Assembly: GCA_029062985.1 (NCBI GenBank)
Contig: JAIDPA010000231.1
Span: 1-38,283 of the forward strand
Direction of reading: 5' to 3'
Source of the DNA: Muribaculaceae bacterium
Lineage (GTDB): Bacteria; Bacteroidota; Bacteroidia; Bacteroidales; Muribaculaceae
Length of the DNA: 38,283 nt
Part shown: piece after piece, positions 27,396 to 34,424 of the stretch
Numbering within the stretch: position 1 is the first letter of the stretch
Layout: each line of letters opens with the position of its first letter
Program-made: the position numbers and the translations under genes
Notes under the pieces: generated by a model
Database searches by the model: none
Told to the model about the DNA's origin: nothing
Seen by the model: the letters and a program-made list of their open reading frames with translations, nothing else

Positions 27396-28026
27396 AAATT
27401 TTGAGGAAATTATTTTTGTAGGAGGGGGCGGGCATGCTCTTTCCCTTCTTGAATCTCTTCCTGACAACATGAAGATGATGGGTTATACTGCCCTCTCTGA
27501 GTCAGAAAAAATATCGGGAAAATGGTTGGGTGATGATGCTTCTGATGAGAATTTGCTTTCTCTCCCTTATTCTTATCATATAGCTTTTGTCTATGCCGGA
27601 AGTCCTTGTATGAATAAGAGGAAAAGTCTGATTGAGCGTTTTGAAAATGCAGGTGCTAAGTTCGCTACAATTATATCCCCTACTGCCCTTGTCAGCAGAA
27701 ATTCTGTCATTGGAGAAGGAAGTGCCGTTCTGTCGGGAGCAATTGTAAACAGAGCCGTTCTGGGGCGTCATGTAGTGATAAACACCGGTGCTATTATTGA
27801 ACATGATTGCCATATCGCCGACAATAGTTTCATAGGTCCGGGTGCTGTCGTGGGAGGAGGCGTCAGTATCGGAGAAAACTGCTTTATCGGCTTGGGGGCA
27901 AGATTAAGGAACGGTATTAAAATAGCATCGGGAGTCACTGTCGGCATGGGTGCGGTAGTCACCCGTTCACTGACTGAACCGGGAATCTACTATGGTTTCC
28001 CTCTCAGACGACATCCTCTCATTTAA
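27388..28026 (+). CDS. neuD: NeuD-type sugar O-acyltransferase (left-handed beta-helix)
   Basis: The ORF track begins at a TTG at 27370. I prefer the ATG at 27388 because a GAGGAGG Shine-Dalgarno lies about ten bases upstream and the protein then starts MNENFEEIIFVGGGGHAL. The N-terminal part is a Rossmann-like PglD/NeuD domain (IIFVGGGGHALSLLESL), and the C-terminal part has hexapeptide repeats (VIGEGSAVLSGAIV, VVINTGAIIEHDC, VSIGENCFIGLGA). These proteins acetylate nonulosonic acids or their precursors with acetyl-CoA. The gene overlaps the end of DUF6155 and precedes neuB by 76 bp. The 212 residues fit the family. Confidence 0.88.
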   Translation: MNENFEEIIFVGGGGHALSLLESLPDNMKMMGYTALSESEKISGKWLGDDASDENLLSLPYSYHIAFVYAGSPCMNKRKSLIERFENAGAKFATIISPTALVSRNSVIGEGSAVLSGAIVNRAVLGRHVVINTGAIIEHDCHIADNSFIGPGAVVGGGVSIGENCFIGLGARLRNGIKIASGVTVGMGAVVTRSLTEPGIYYGFPLRRHPLI

Positions 28027-28085
28027 TCCTCAACTTTTGTAAGCACAAGTTGAGGAGAATAAGGGAAATGGGTTAATGGGTTAAT
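28027..28085 (+). repeat. Hairpin plus tandem GGGTTAAT element before neuB, copy B
   Basis: A perfect 10-bp stem, TCCTCAACTT (28027-28036) with AAGTTGAGGA (28047-28056), begins right after the neuD stop. Two tandem GGGTTAAT octamers follow (28070-28077 and 28078-28085). There is no U-tract, so it is not a classical terminator; it may be a leader structure for neuB or a dispersed repeat. The arms and octamer recur at 24963-25030. Confidence 0.6.
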
Positions 28086-28102
28086 ATTATAGATTATAGG
28101 AT

Positions 28103-29107
28103 ATGGAAAAGAACGTTATCATAATAGCAGAGGCAGGTGTCAACCATAACGGTTCGGTTGAGCTGGCTTGCCAGCTGATTGATGCAGCAGCTGCTGCGGG
28201 AGCAGATTATGTAAAATTTCAGACTTTTAAGGCTGAAAATCTTGTCACCCGTACAGTTGGAGCGGCTGAATACCAGAAAAGGAATTGTAAAGCTGATTCA
28301 CAGTTTGACATGCTTAAAAAACTTGAATTGAGGTTTGACCAATTCACATATCTGGCTGCATATTGCCGGGAAAGAAACATCGGTTTCCTGTCGACACCTT
28401 TCGATCAAGAAAGTACTCTTTTCCTTGCATCCCTTGGAATGGATTTTATGAAAGTTCCCTCAGGAGAAATTACTAACTTACCCTATCTCCGGCAAATAGC
28501 TTCCACCGGTATTCCCCCTATAATCTCGACGGGGATGTCTTCATTGACAGATGTGGAGAAAGCCCTTGAGGTCTTTCTCAAATCCGGCTTTAAAAGAGAT
28601 GACATTATCCTGCTCCATTGCACCACCCAATATCCTACGCCATTCCGCGACGTCAATCTGAAAGCTATGCAGACTCTCAGAGAGGCATTCAAAACACCTG
28701 TTGGATATTCCGATCATACAAGAGGAATAGAGATTCCTTTGGCAGCTGTCGCTATGGGTGCGAAGGTCATAGAAAAACATTTCACCCTTGATCGGGATAT
28801 GGAAGGTCCGGACCATAAAGCCTCCCTTAATCCTGAAGAGCTTTCGGAAATGGTCACCTCAGTCAGGCATATAGAGATGGCACTGGGAAATGGTATAAAA
28901 GAGATAGCACCCTCTGAAAGGGAAAATATGACTGCGGCAAGAAAGAGTATTGTGGCTGCCTGTCAAATAAAGAAGGGTGAGGTCTTCACGGAGAAAAACC
29001 TCACCGTAAAACGTCCGGGCAACGGAATATCACCGATGCTGTGGGATAGTATAGTAGGGCTCAAAGCCACCCGAGACTTCAATTCGGATGAACTGATAAT
29101 TCTTTAG
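28103..29107 (+). CDS. neuB: N-acetylneuraminate / legionaminate synthase NeuB
   Basis: NeuB condenses phosphoenolpyruvate with an N-acetylated hexosamine to make a nonulosonic acid. The 334 residues have the TIM-barrel domain (IIAEAGVNHNGSVELA, YVKFQTFKAENLV, FLSTPFDQES, MKVPSGEITNL, LHCTTQYPTPF, GYSDHTRGIEI, EKHFTLDRDMEGPDHKAS) and a C-terminal SAF antifreeze-like domain (about residues 275-334, KSIVAACQIKKGEVF). Whether the product is Neu5Ac or a legionaminic-type sugar cannot be decided. It follows neuD by 76 bp containing a hairpin. The partner neuC lies 2.9 kb away, across an opposing sigma-factor module. Confidence 0.93.
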   Translation: MEKNVIIIAEAGVNHNGSVELACQLIDAAAAAGADYVKFQTFKAENLVTRTVGAAEYQKRNCKADSQFDMLKKLELRFDQFTYLAAYCRERNIGFLSTPFDQESTLFLASLGMDFMKVPSGEITNLPYLRQIASTGIPPIISTGMSSLTDVEKALEVFLKSGFKRDDIILLHCTTQYPTPFRDVNLKAMQTLREAFKTPVGYSDHTRGIEIPLAAVAMGAKVIEKHFTLDRDMEGPDHKASLNPEELSEMVTSVRHIEMALGNGIKEIAPSERENMTAARKSIVAACQIKKGEVFTEKNLTVKRPGNGISPMLWDSIVGLKATRDFNSDELIIL

Positions 29108-29145
29108 GCTCTTTCCGGCAATCTTTAAGATTCTATCGGGCTTGG

Positions 29146-30186
29146 TCAAAACATAAGCATTATTCCGGTAGAAAATGATTTGAACTCAAGTGCGGCATTA
29201 TCACGGAGCACATTGAAGGGAGAATAACGGGCATACAGACCGATTCCATGCCAGTTTATACAAGCGAAAGCATCTACTGTGACCGGGCGCTGATGGATGT
29301 CATGCGTTTTAATAGAGAAATCCCTCTCTCCCTCTTTATATTGGGTTTTCAAGTTGCCTCCTGTATTGAAATTGACTACAGGACCGACTGACAATCCCAT
29401 ATTTCTGTGCCTACCGAAACGCAATCCGTAAAGCAAGGGGAGCTGTAGGCTGAATGTCTGCAATCTTGATTTTCCTTTTTTCATTTCAGGAGAAAATTCC
29501 TCAACAACGACTTTTCCGTCTTCCTTTTCAAAATACAATCCTTCATCAAGAGAATAATTCCTCCAATATATTCCCAAACCTGCTGTAAGGGAATGGGCTC
29601 CAAGTCGCCAATTCACTCCCAGGACACTGAGCCAAGTCCATTCCATACTGTGTCCCATCGAAGTTGACAATGCGGGGGAAGCATTGACCGTCGCAAGCCA
29701 GCCCATACCTAACCCGGTGCTTACGATCGACCATCTGCTCTTCCCTTTCCTGCCTATGCTGAGTCCGAATTCATCTCCTCTCCAACCTGAATAAGAATTT
29801 ACAAAACGATTCTCAGGATCGGGAATGTTGTAGGTAAGGTTGCTCAGTTCATTATTTTGTCCTTTGTAGGATATCTCAATGTTCTTTCCATCAACTTCCA
29901 TAATTGATAACCCGCTGACATCGTGCATGATTGTCATGGAGGAATCCCCTTTTTTCCTTTTTTCGGAAACGCCTGTTTTGTAAAAATAATTTTCTCCGCT
30001 CCCGTTTATATTTTTCACCGTTATCGATATGTAGCCGGTATTAAAGAATATCGACAGTTCGGAGGCTGTTTTGGCTGAACAGAGCGTATCTCCGGTCTGT
30101 ATTGTTGATGAAGCATAAAGATTGAATGCTCCCGTCATTGTTAATACAATTGAAATAAGACGCAATATGGATGTTAGTCTTTTCAT
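29146..30186 (-). CDS. Outer-membrane beta-barrel protein
   Basis: The 346-residue protein begins with a signal peptide (RLISIVLTMTGAFNLYA). Later it shows alternating strands with aromatic ends (FGLSIGRKG, SLTAGLGIYW, LPLLYGLRF, NMGLSVGPVVNFN, GIGLYARYSPF) and ends in a terminal strand GIMLMF with the C-terminal Phe typical of barrels. The first 120 residues form an extra N-terminal domain. I recognise the PorT-like/outer-membrane barrel pattern but not a specific family. It is the last gene of a minus-strand set with the DUF6108-like gene, the anti-sigma factor and the ECF sigma factor, which suggests that module controls it. Confidence 0.72.
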   Translation of the reverse strand: MKRLTSILRLISIVLTMTGAFNLYASSTIQTGDTLCSAKTASELSIFFNTGYISITVKNINGSGENYFYKTGVSEKRKKGDSSMTIMHDVSGLSIMEVDGKNIEISYKGQNNELSNLTYNIPDPENRFVNSYSGWRGDEFGLSIGRKGKSRWSIVSTGLGMGWLATVNASPALSTSMGHSMEWTWLSVLGVNWRLGAHSLTAGLGIYWRNYSLDEGLYFEKEDGKVVVEEFSPEMKKGKSRLQTFSLQLPLLYGLRFGRHRNMGLSVGPVVNFNTGGNLKTQYKEGERDFSIKTHDIHQRPVTVDAFACINWHGIGLYARYSPFNVLRDNAALEFKSFSTGIMLMF

Positions 30187-30226
30187 AATAAGATGATGTT
30201 TTATAATTTACTTCTATTGTTATTTT

Positions 30227-30697
30227 TCACTTTGTTCTTATCGATTGAATCAACCTCAGGGCTTCCTCCTCATTGAGGTTTCCCTCAAAATATACTACCA
30301 TAAGATTCTTGCCGCTGCCTACCCCCTTGTTGAGATAATACAGATAACGATATATTTTCTTTTTATTTATGACAACGGGGGCAAGCGAGAAAAGTCCGTA
30401 ATACAACTTTCCATTCTTATACCGAATGTTTTTTCCGATTGCCGTCGCCGCATCTTTCATCACAAGTGCTTCCACCATCCCTTCATATTTTGCTGAAGGA
30501 CCCTTAAAGGTTGCAAATACCCTCAATTTATGTTTCTCAAGAAATTTATTACCTTTCCCGGAAATAAATGTTTCCGTCACCTGTGGGTCGGAAGCATATT
30601 TTCCTCCAAGGAATTTTTCGATGTTCAGCCCTGACTGAGCTGACAGAGAAAATATGACTGAACTTAAAGCCAGCATTATCATCAATATGCGTTTCAT
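30227..30697 (-). CDS. DUF6108-like exported protein
   Basis: This 156-residue product has a signal peptide (KRILMIMLALSSVIFSLSAQ) and a compact remainder with DAATAIGKNIRYKNGKLYYG and a hydrophobic VVYFEGNLNEEEALRLI end. I recall this layout from DUF6108/DUF4252-type proteins encoded next to ECF sigma factors in Bacteroidota. No catalytic motif is visible, and the function is unknown. It is placed between the anti-sigma factor and the barrel protein with 24 and 40 bp gaps, so it probably belongs to the same transcript. It may reside in the periplasm. Confidence 0.65.
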   Translation of the reverse strand: MKRILMIMLALSSVIFSLSAQSGLNIEKFLGGKYASDPQVTETFISGKGNKFLEKHKLRVFATFKGPSAKYEGMVEALVMKDAATAIGKNIRYKNGKLYYGLFSLAPVVINKKKIYRYLYYLNKGVGSGKNLMVVYFEGNLNEEEALRLIQSIRTK

Positions 30698-30720
30698 TTG
30701 ATATTTTGTTATATGGTGAT

Positions 30721-31227
30721 TTAAATATCTTCGGGGAATACTCCGGATCCGGCCATTTCTGCAATCGGCTGAAAAATTTCAATTTCATCAAGCACGTCTT
30801 CCCTGGCTTCATCAAGCCCCTGATTAAGCTCAGTGATATCCTTCATGATGAGTTCCATCACCGCCTCATCGTCAGAAACCCGACTGCCGTTTACGTAAGC
30901 CAGGCATTCGCTATCCTTATCAGAGCCGGTTGAGTAGGAAACGTACCCTACTCCCATTATCAGAAGGAGCAGACATGCAGCCGCCTGCATGATTCGTAAA
31001 CGTATATTGGTGCGTTTTACGCCTTTCATATCTTGTGGCAATTTAGAAATGCTCTGTTCCATTGTCCGAAATCCCATGAGCGCTTTCGCTTCATTGACTG
31101 CCGGATGGTTTATCTCCGTAGTTGCCAGTTTTCTGACGAGGATAGATTCCTCTTCATCAGACAGAAGACAGTCGAAATATCTCTCTATCTCCTGCAGGAG
31201 TTTCTCTTTTTCCTTTAAATTTTCCAT
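30721..31227 (-). CDS. Probable anti-sigma factor, single-pass membrane protein
   Basis: This 168-residue protein has a helical N-terminal cytosolic part (MENLKEKEKLLQEIERYFDC) and one membrane segment (AAACLLLLIMGVGYVSY, about residues 82-98). The acidic periplasmic tail contains DDEAVMELIMKDITELNQ. The gene begins 5 bp after the ECF sigma factor, the normal place for its membrane-bound antagonist. I see no zinc (HxxxCxxC) motif, so it would not be a classical ZAS anti-sigma factor. The family is assigned by context and topology rather than by a conserved domain. Confidence 0.7.
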   Translation of the reverse strand: MENLKEKEKLLQEIERYFDCLLSDEEESILVRKLATTEINHPAVNEAKALMGFRTMEQSISKLPQDMKGVKRTNIRLRIMQAAACLLLLIMGVGYVSYSTGSDKDSECLAYVNGSRVSDDEAVMELIMKDITELNQGLDEAREDVLDEIEIFQPIAEMAGSGVFPEDI

Positions 31228-31232
31228 CTGTC

Positions 31233-31745
31233 TTACTTTATATTGTTACTGATTTTTCGGTATTCATCCCTCAACGTTTTCCGAGCTCTGCTGAGAATCT
31301 GACGCACATTTGCCTGAGTCAGCTCAAGCTTTTCAGCAATTTCGGGATAAGAAATATTCTCTACATCATGCATGATGAATACCTTGTATTGCATATCTTT
31401 AAGCACTCTGGCAGCCATCCTGAGCAAGGAGTCATATAATTCCCTTCTCTCCCTCTCTTCTTCATCTCCATTCTCAGTCAGATTGTCAGATACATTCCCA
31501 ACATTCTCGGTAGGATGTTTGAGGAAATATCGACGTTGATTCAATGCCTCATTTCGTACTGTGGTAAAAGCCAAACGTGCTGCCTCTGTCTCACTGTCAA
31601 GATCTGGATAAGCACTCCAAAGTCTGCAAAAAGCATCATTCAATGCGTCTTCAGCCTCCACTCTGCTGCCGGTGATACCGATAGCCATTGAGTGCAGCCG
31701 GTCTTTGATACGCAAAAAGGTTGATGTCAATACAGATTTATCCAC
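31233..31745 (-). CDS. ECF-type RNA polymerase sigma factor
   Basis: The 170-residue protein has region 2 (SRVEAEDALNDAFCRLWSAY) with the core-binding helix, and region 4 with a helix-turn-helix (ISYPEIAEKLELTQANVRQI, then RARKTLRDEY). It is in the size range of ECF sigma-70 factors. The start is GTG at 31743-31745, because an in-frame TAG lies a few codons upstream and no ATG intervenes. It is followed after 5 bp by the anti-sigma gene, then the DUF6108-like and barrel genes. The module has been placed antiparallel between neuB and neuC. Confidence 0.9.
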   Translation of the reverse strand: MDKSVLTSTFLRIKDRLHSMAIGITGSRVEAEDALNDAFCRLWSAYPDLDSETEAARLAFTTVRNEALNQRRYFLKHPTENVGNVSDNLTENGDEEERERRELYDSLLRMAARVLKDMQYKVFIMHDVENISYPEIAEKLELTQANVRQILSRARKTLRDEYRKISNNIK

Positions 31746-31782
31746 AATTCTCTGATGTCTCTAATATTCATTTTATAATGTA

Positions 31783-31854
31783 TCCAATCTCCCCAATCAC
31801 CCAATTATCTAATCACCTAATCACCTAATCACCTAATCAACCCAATCCATTACC
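31783..31854. repeat. Tandem CTAATCAC octamer tract between the sigma factor and neuC
   Basis: The octamer CTAATCAC occurs three times in a row, with a fourth ending in AA, flanked by near copies such as CCCAATCAC, CCAATTAT and CCCAATCC. Related strings appear at 4188-4230 and, in the opposite orientation, near 24992-25030 and 28070-28085. The tract lies in the 232-bp gap upstream of both neuC and the sigma factor. No protein or RNA function is evident. Confidence 0.7.
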
Positions 31855-31901
31855 TAAACGAAGTTCCTGCTCGGTTGTGACAGTAATTCCGATTTTTTTA
31901 T

Positions 31902-31958
31902 TATTTTTGCATCAATAAAAATTAATCAACGTTCGCAAGTGAAAGTTGGAGGCTTGCG
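31902..31958 (+). promoter_or_regulatory. neuC promoter (-7 element) and leader hairpin
   Basis: TATTTTTG at 31902-31909 is an exact TAnnTTTG match. A weaker TTGT lies 23 bases upstream (31875-31878), which is slightly beyond the usual spacing. In the 68 nt between the -7 box and the ATG at 31978 there is a GC-rich stem, CGCAAG (31934-31939) with CTTGCG (31953-31958), enclosing a 13-nt loop. Promoter activity and any role of the hairpin are inferences. Confidence 0.5.
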
Positions 31959-31977
31959 TAATTAAATAAAGAATGTC

Positions 31978-33132
31978 ATGCGGAAAATCTGTTTTGTTAC
32001 CGGCACACGCGCCGACTATGGAATCATGGCGCCTCTTATGAGACGCATAGCTGATTCAGAAGAGGCACAAATCCAGATTGTAGCAACTAATATGCACCTG
32101 TCGCCGGAATACGGAATGACAGTGAATGAAATAGAGGCAGACGGATTCAGGGTTGACCGGAGGGTTGAGTCGTTGCTGTCAGCCGATACACCTTCCGCTA
32201 CAGTGAAATCCATGGGACTGACCCAGATCGGATTGGCTGACGCTTTTGAGCAGTTGCGCCCGGACTTAATTGTAATTCTTGGCGACCGCTACGAAATGTT
32301 GGCAGCTGCTTCTGCTGCTTTAATTTTCAGAATACCTGTAGCTCATCTGCATGGAGGAGAAACCACTGAAGGAGCCTATGATGACTGCATCCGTCATGCC
32401 ATAACAAAACTATCGAACTTTCATTTCGCTTCTACAGAACTTTACGCCAAGCGTATCGTGCAAATGGGTGAGAATCCGGAAAGAGTTTTCTGGGTGGGCG
32501 CTCCGGGAGCTGAAAATATACGGAAGGAAAAACTGCTTCCTCTTAGTGAAGTCGAGGAGTTTATCGGTTTCAAGTTAGGAGATAAATATATGGTTGCCAC
32601 TTTTCATCCTGTCACTACTCAGCCCGGAGAGGAAGAGCGTCAGACTAAAGCTTTTCTTAATGCTTTATCAAAGAAAATTAAGGAGGGATGGAAAGTGCTG
32701 TTCACACTTCCCAATTCAGATACGGGTGGCAGACGGGTGGCAGAGCTGATAAAACAATGGGCAGATGAAAACAAAGATTCAGTAAAGGCGGTGGCTTCTT
32801 TAGGACGAAGACGTTACTATTCCGTATTGGCACACAGTAGTGCCGCAATAGGGAATTCCTCAAGCGGACTGATTGAGGCTCCGTCATTCGGGATTCCAAC
32901 TCTCAATGTCGGTGACCGTCAGAAAGGTCGCGCTCAAGGTGATTCGGTAGTCAACTGCGATACAACCGAGGAGTCAATAACGGACGGTCTTGAGAAAGTG
33001 TTGTCTCCTGAGATGAAAGAAATAGCTTCCGCTGCTAAAAATCCCTACGAGAAACCCGGTACGATTGACACAATAGCCGACTGCCTCCTCCATCTCCCCC
33101 TGAAAGATAACAAAACCTTCTACGAATCATAG
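31978..33132 (+). CDS. neuC: UDP-N-acetylglucosamine 2-epimerase (hydrolysing) NeuC
   Basis: NeuC (or LegG in legionaminate routes) converts a UDP-N-acetylated hexosamine to the 2-epimer sugar and UDP, which feeds NeuB. The 384 residues show the GT-B type fold with VTGTRADYGIMAPLM at the start, VILGDRYEMLAAASAAL, AHLHGGETTEGAYDD, LSNFHFASTELYAKR, VATFHPVTTQPGEEE, and IGNSSSGLIEAPSFGIPTLN near the UDP site. It stands alone on the plus strand with its own apparent promoter, and its stop codon lies in a hairpin. No CMP-sugar synthetase (neuA) follows. Confidence 0.94.
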   Translation: MRKICFVTGTRADYGIMAPLMRRIADSEEAQIQIVATNMHLSPEYGMTVNEIEADGFRVDRRVESLLSADTPSATVKSMGLTQIGLADAFEQLRPDLIVILGDRYEMLAAASAALIFRIPVAHLHGGETTEGAYDDCIRHAITKLSNFHFASTELYAKRIVQMGENPERVFWVGAPGAENIRKEKLLPLSEVEEFIGFKLGDKYMVATFHPVTTQPGEEERQTKAFLNALSKKIKEGWKVLFTLPNSDTGGRRVAELIKQWADENKDSVKAVASLGRRRYYSVLAHSSAAIGNSSSGLIEAPSFGIPTLNVGDRQKGRAQGDSVVNCDTTEESITDGLEKVLSPEMKEIASAAKNPYEKPGTIDTIADCLLHLPLKDNKTFYES

Positions 33133-33138
33133 AAGGTT
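33114..33138 (+). terminator. Hairpin spanning the neuC stop codon
   Basis: AACCTTCTA (33114-33122) pairs perfectly with TAGAAGGTT (33130-33138) around a 7-nt loop, and the neuC stop TAG is within the second arm. No good U-tract follows, so it may be a transcript-end stabiliser or a weak terminator rather than a strong intrinsic one. Confidence 0.55.
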
Positions 33139-33186
33139 CTACTGCATACTATCATTCTTCGACTGATCGAGAAATACGGATCTACC

Positions 33187-33202
33187 GTTAGCCATGGCTA
33201 AC
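33187..33202. repeat. Perfect 16-bp palindrome
   Basis: GTTAGCCATGGCTAAC equals its own reverse complement over all 16 bases. It lies in non-coding sequence 245 bp from the end of the recombinase gene. Confidence 0.8.
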
Positions 33203-33245
33203 TTCACAATAACTCAGGATTTACTTTATCTAAAAATATAGTTAT

Positions 33246-33376
33246 GGTTCACAAGTGGACCAAGATTTTTACACTTTACGATAACCTATTAGCTGGATTA
33301 TAGCGCTTTACAGAGTTGATTGAGGTCTTGGTCCGGTTCACTTTTCAAGAGAGATACCCTGGTTCACAAGTGAACC
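33246..33376. repeat. Three GGTTCAC-type inverted/direct repeat copies
   Basis: Copy 1, GGTTCACAAGTGGACCAAG, is at 33246-33264. Copy 2 at 33327-33345 reads CTTGGTCCGGTTCACTTTT, so its reverse complement shares AAGTG and GGACCAAG with copy 1. Copy 3, GGTTCACAAGTGAACC (33361-33376), is a perfect 7-2-7 palindrome. Copies 1 and 2 are in opposite orientation with 62 bp between them. Operator or recombinase-site roles are open. Confidence 0.65.
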
Positions 33377-33446
33377 GGAAGAATTGAACATTATCGAGGG
33401 TAAAGATATGCCTGAGATAGAAATATAGAAGTATATTTTACAATAA

Positions 33447-34376
33447 TTAGTTTTTCCCGAGAGATTTGAACATCTTTGTGATGCAACGTTTCTTTTGCTC
33501 CATGTTAGGGTGGACGTAGAGGTTGAGTGTAGTAGATATATCTGAGTGACCTAACAGGACACTGACTGTTTTGTAGTCGCAGTTGCTCTCTATGCAACGA
33601 GTTGCAAATGAGTGGCGCAGTCCGTGGAACTTGATAGGCGGTATATTTAGCGATTTCATAAGCCGCTTATAATACGAGCGATACGTACGAGGTTCGATTG
33701 GTTTACTGTCATTAGATATGATATAGAATCCGGTATTGACAACTTTCATTAGCGGTTTGATGAGAGAAAGAGCCTCAGCGCTGAGAGGAATTTCACGCAC
33801 GGAATTGGGTGTTTTGGGGTCATTAATTACCAGTTCGGTGTGTTTCTTTTCTCCGTCTATAATATAGATTCGTTCTATTGTGCGCTTTACTTGGATAGTA
33901 CCATTTTGCAGGTTAATATCTTCCCATCGCAACGCACAAATTTCGCCGATACGCAAACCTGTGGTGAGGCACAAGTAGATACCAAGGGCTCGGAATGAAA
34001 AATTCTCCTTAACGTAATTAAGTATCTTCTTATGATTTGCAATTGTCAGGACTTCAATTGAGGAAGGAGTTGCAGATGTCGGATATTTGATATCCCATTC
34101 GTCATAATTAATCCATTTATTCTTGACACCATGCTTCATAATCATCTTCAGCACAATAAGCATGTCTTTGATAGTCTTAACACTTAATCCAGTGTTAAGT
34201 TTTTCAAGCACAAAGGCTTGAACCGTTGATTCCCTCAGTTCAGTCATATCTCCAAAGAATGGCAGCAGATGATTTTCCAGTGTCAGCATATAGGCTGCGA
34301 AAGTTGATTGCTTCACATACGGACGCTTTTCCTCTTTCCAGGAGTCCGCAATTTTTCTGATAGTCAGATGCGTCAT
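33447..34376 (-). CDS. Tyrosine recombinase (probable hsdS invertase)
   Basis: This tyrosine-type site-specific recombinase has an N-terminal SAM-like DNA-binding domain (KEEKRPYVKQSTFAAYMLTL) and the catalytic domain. The Arg of box 1 is in TTGLRIGEICALRW, the beta-hairpin Lys in DPKTPNSVREIPL, the H-x-x-R in FHGLRHSFATR, the next His in LLGHSDISTTLNLYVHP, and the nucleophile is the Tyr of that last motif. The track starts at 34415; I prefer the internal ATG at 34374-34376 (MTHLTIRKIADSW), which keeps the gene out of the hsdS 5' sequence, but neither start has a ribosome site. Lying next to opposed hsdS segments, it fits the invertases of Bacteroidales Type I loci rather than an element integrase. 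Confidence 0.88.
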   Translation of the reverse strand: MTHLTIRKIADSWKEEKRPYVKQSTFAAYMLTLENHLLPFFGDMTELRESTVQAFVLEKLNTGLSVKTIKDMLIVLKMIMKHGVKNKWINYDEWDIKYPTSATPSSIEVLTIANHKKILNYVKENFSFRALGIYLCLTTGLRIGEICALRWEDINLQNGTIQVKRTIERIYIIDGEKKHTELVINDPKTPNSVREIPLSAEALSLIKPLMKVVNTGFYIISNDSKPIEPRTYRSYYKRLMKSLNIPPIKFHGLRHSFATRCIESNCDYKTVSVLLGHSDISTTLNLYVHPNMEQKKRCITKMFKSLGKN

Positions 34377-34424
34377 AGTGTTAATATTATTGGTTCGTTT
34401 AAAGATTAGAAACATAATATAACC

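Larger units (their letters stand above)
33133..33446. other. 314-bp gap between neuC and the recombinase, rich in palindromes
   Basis: There is no ORF of note here. The gap holds a perfect 16-bp palindrome (GTTAGCCATGGCTAAC, 33187-33202) and three related GGTTCAC repeats: 33246-33264, 33327-33345 (inverted) and 33361-33376 (palindromic). The sequence becomes AT-rich from about here. It marks the border between the ordinary chromosome and the recombinase/hsdS region, and the palindromes are candidate recombination or regulator sites. No tRNA gene is present. Confidence 0.7.

Noticed and set aside
29108-29145. Terminator between neuB and the barrel gene
   Set aside because: AATCTTTAAGATT is a short AT-rich palindrome with no stable stem or U-tract; not enough to call.
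31783-31854. CRISPR array
   Set aside because: The units are 8 bp and contiguous, with no unique spacers of constant length and no cas genes.
33447-34415. Recombinase as the integrase of a prophage or conjugative element
   Set aside because: No tRNA target, flanking direct repeats, phage structural genes or transfer genes are visible; the adjacent opposed hsdS segments explain it better.
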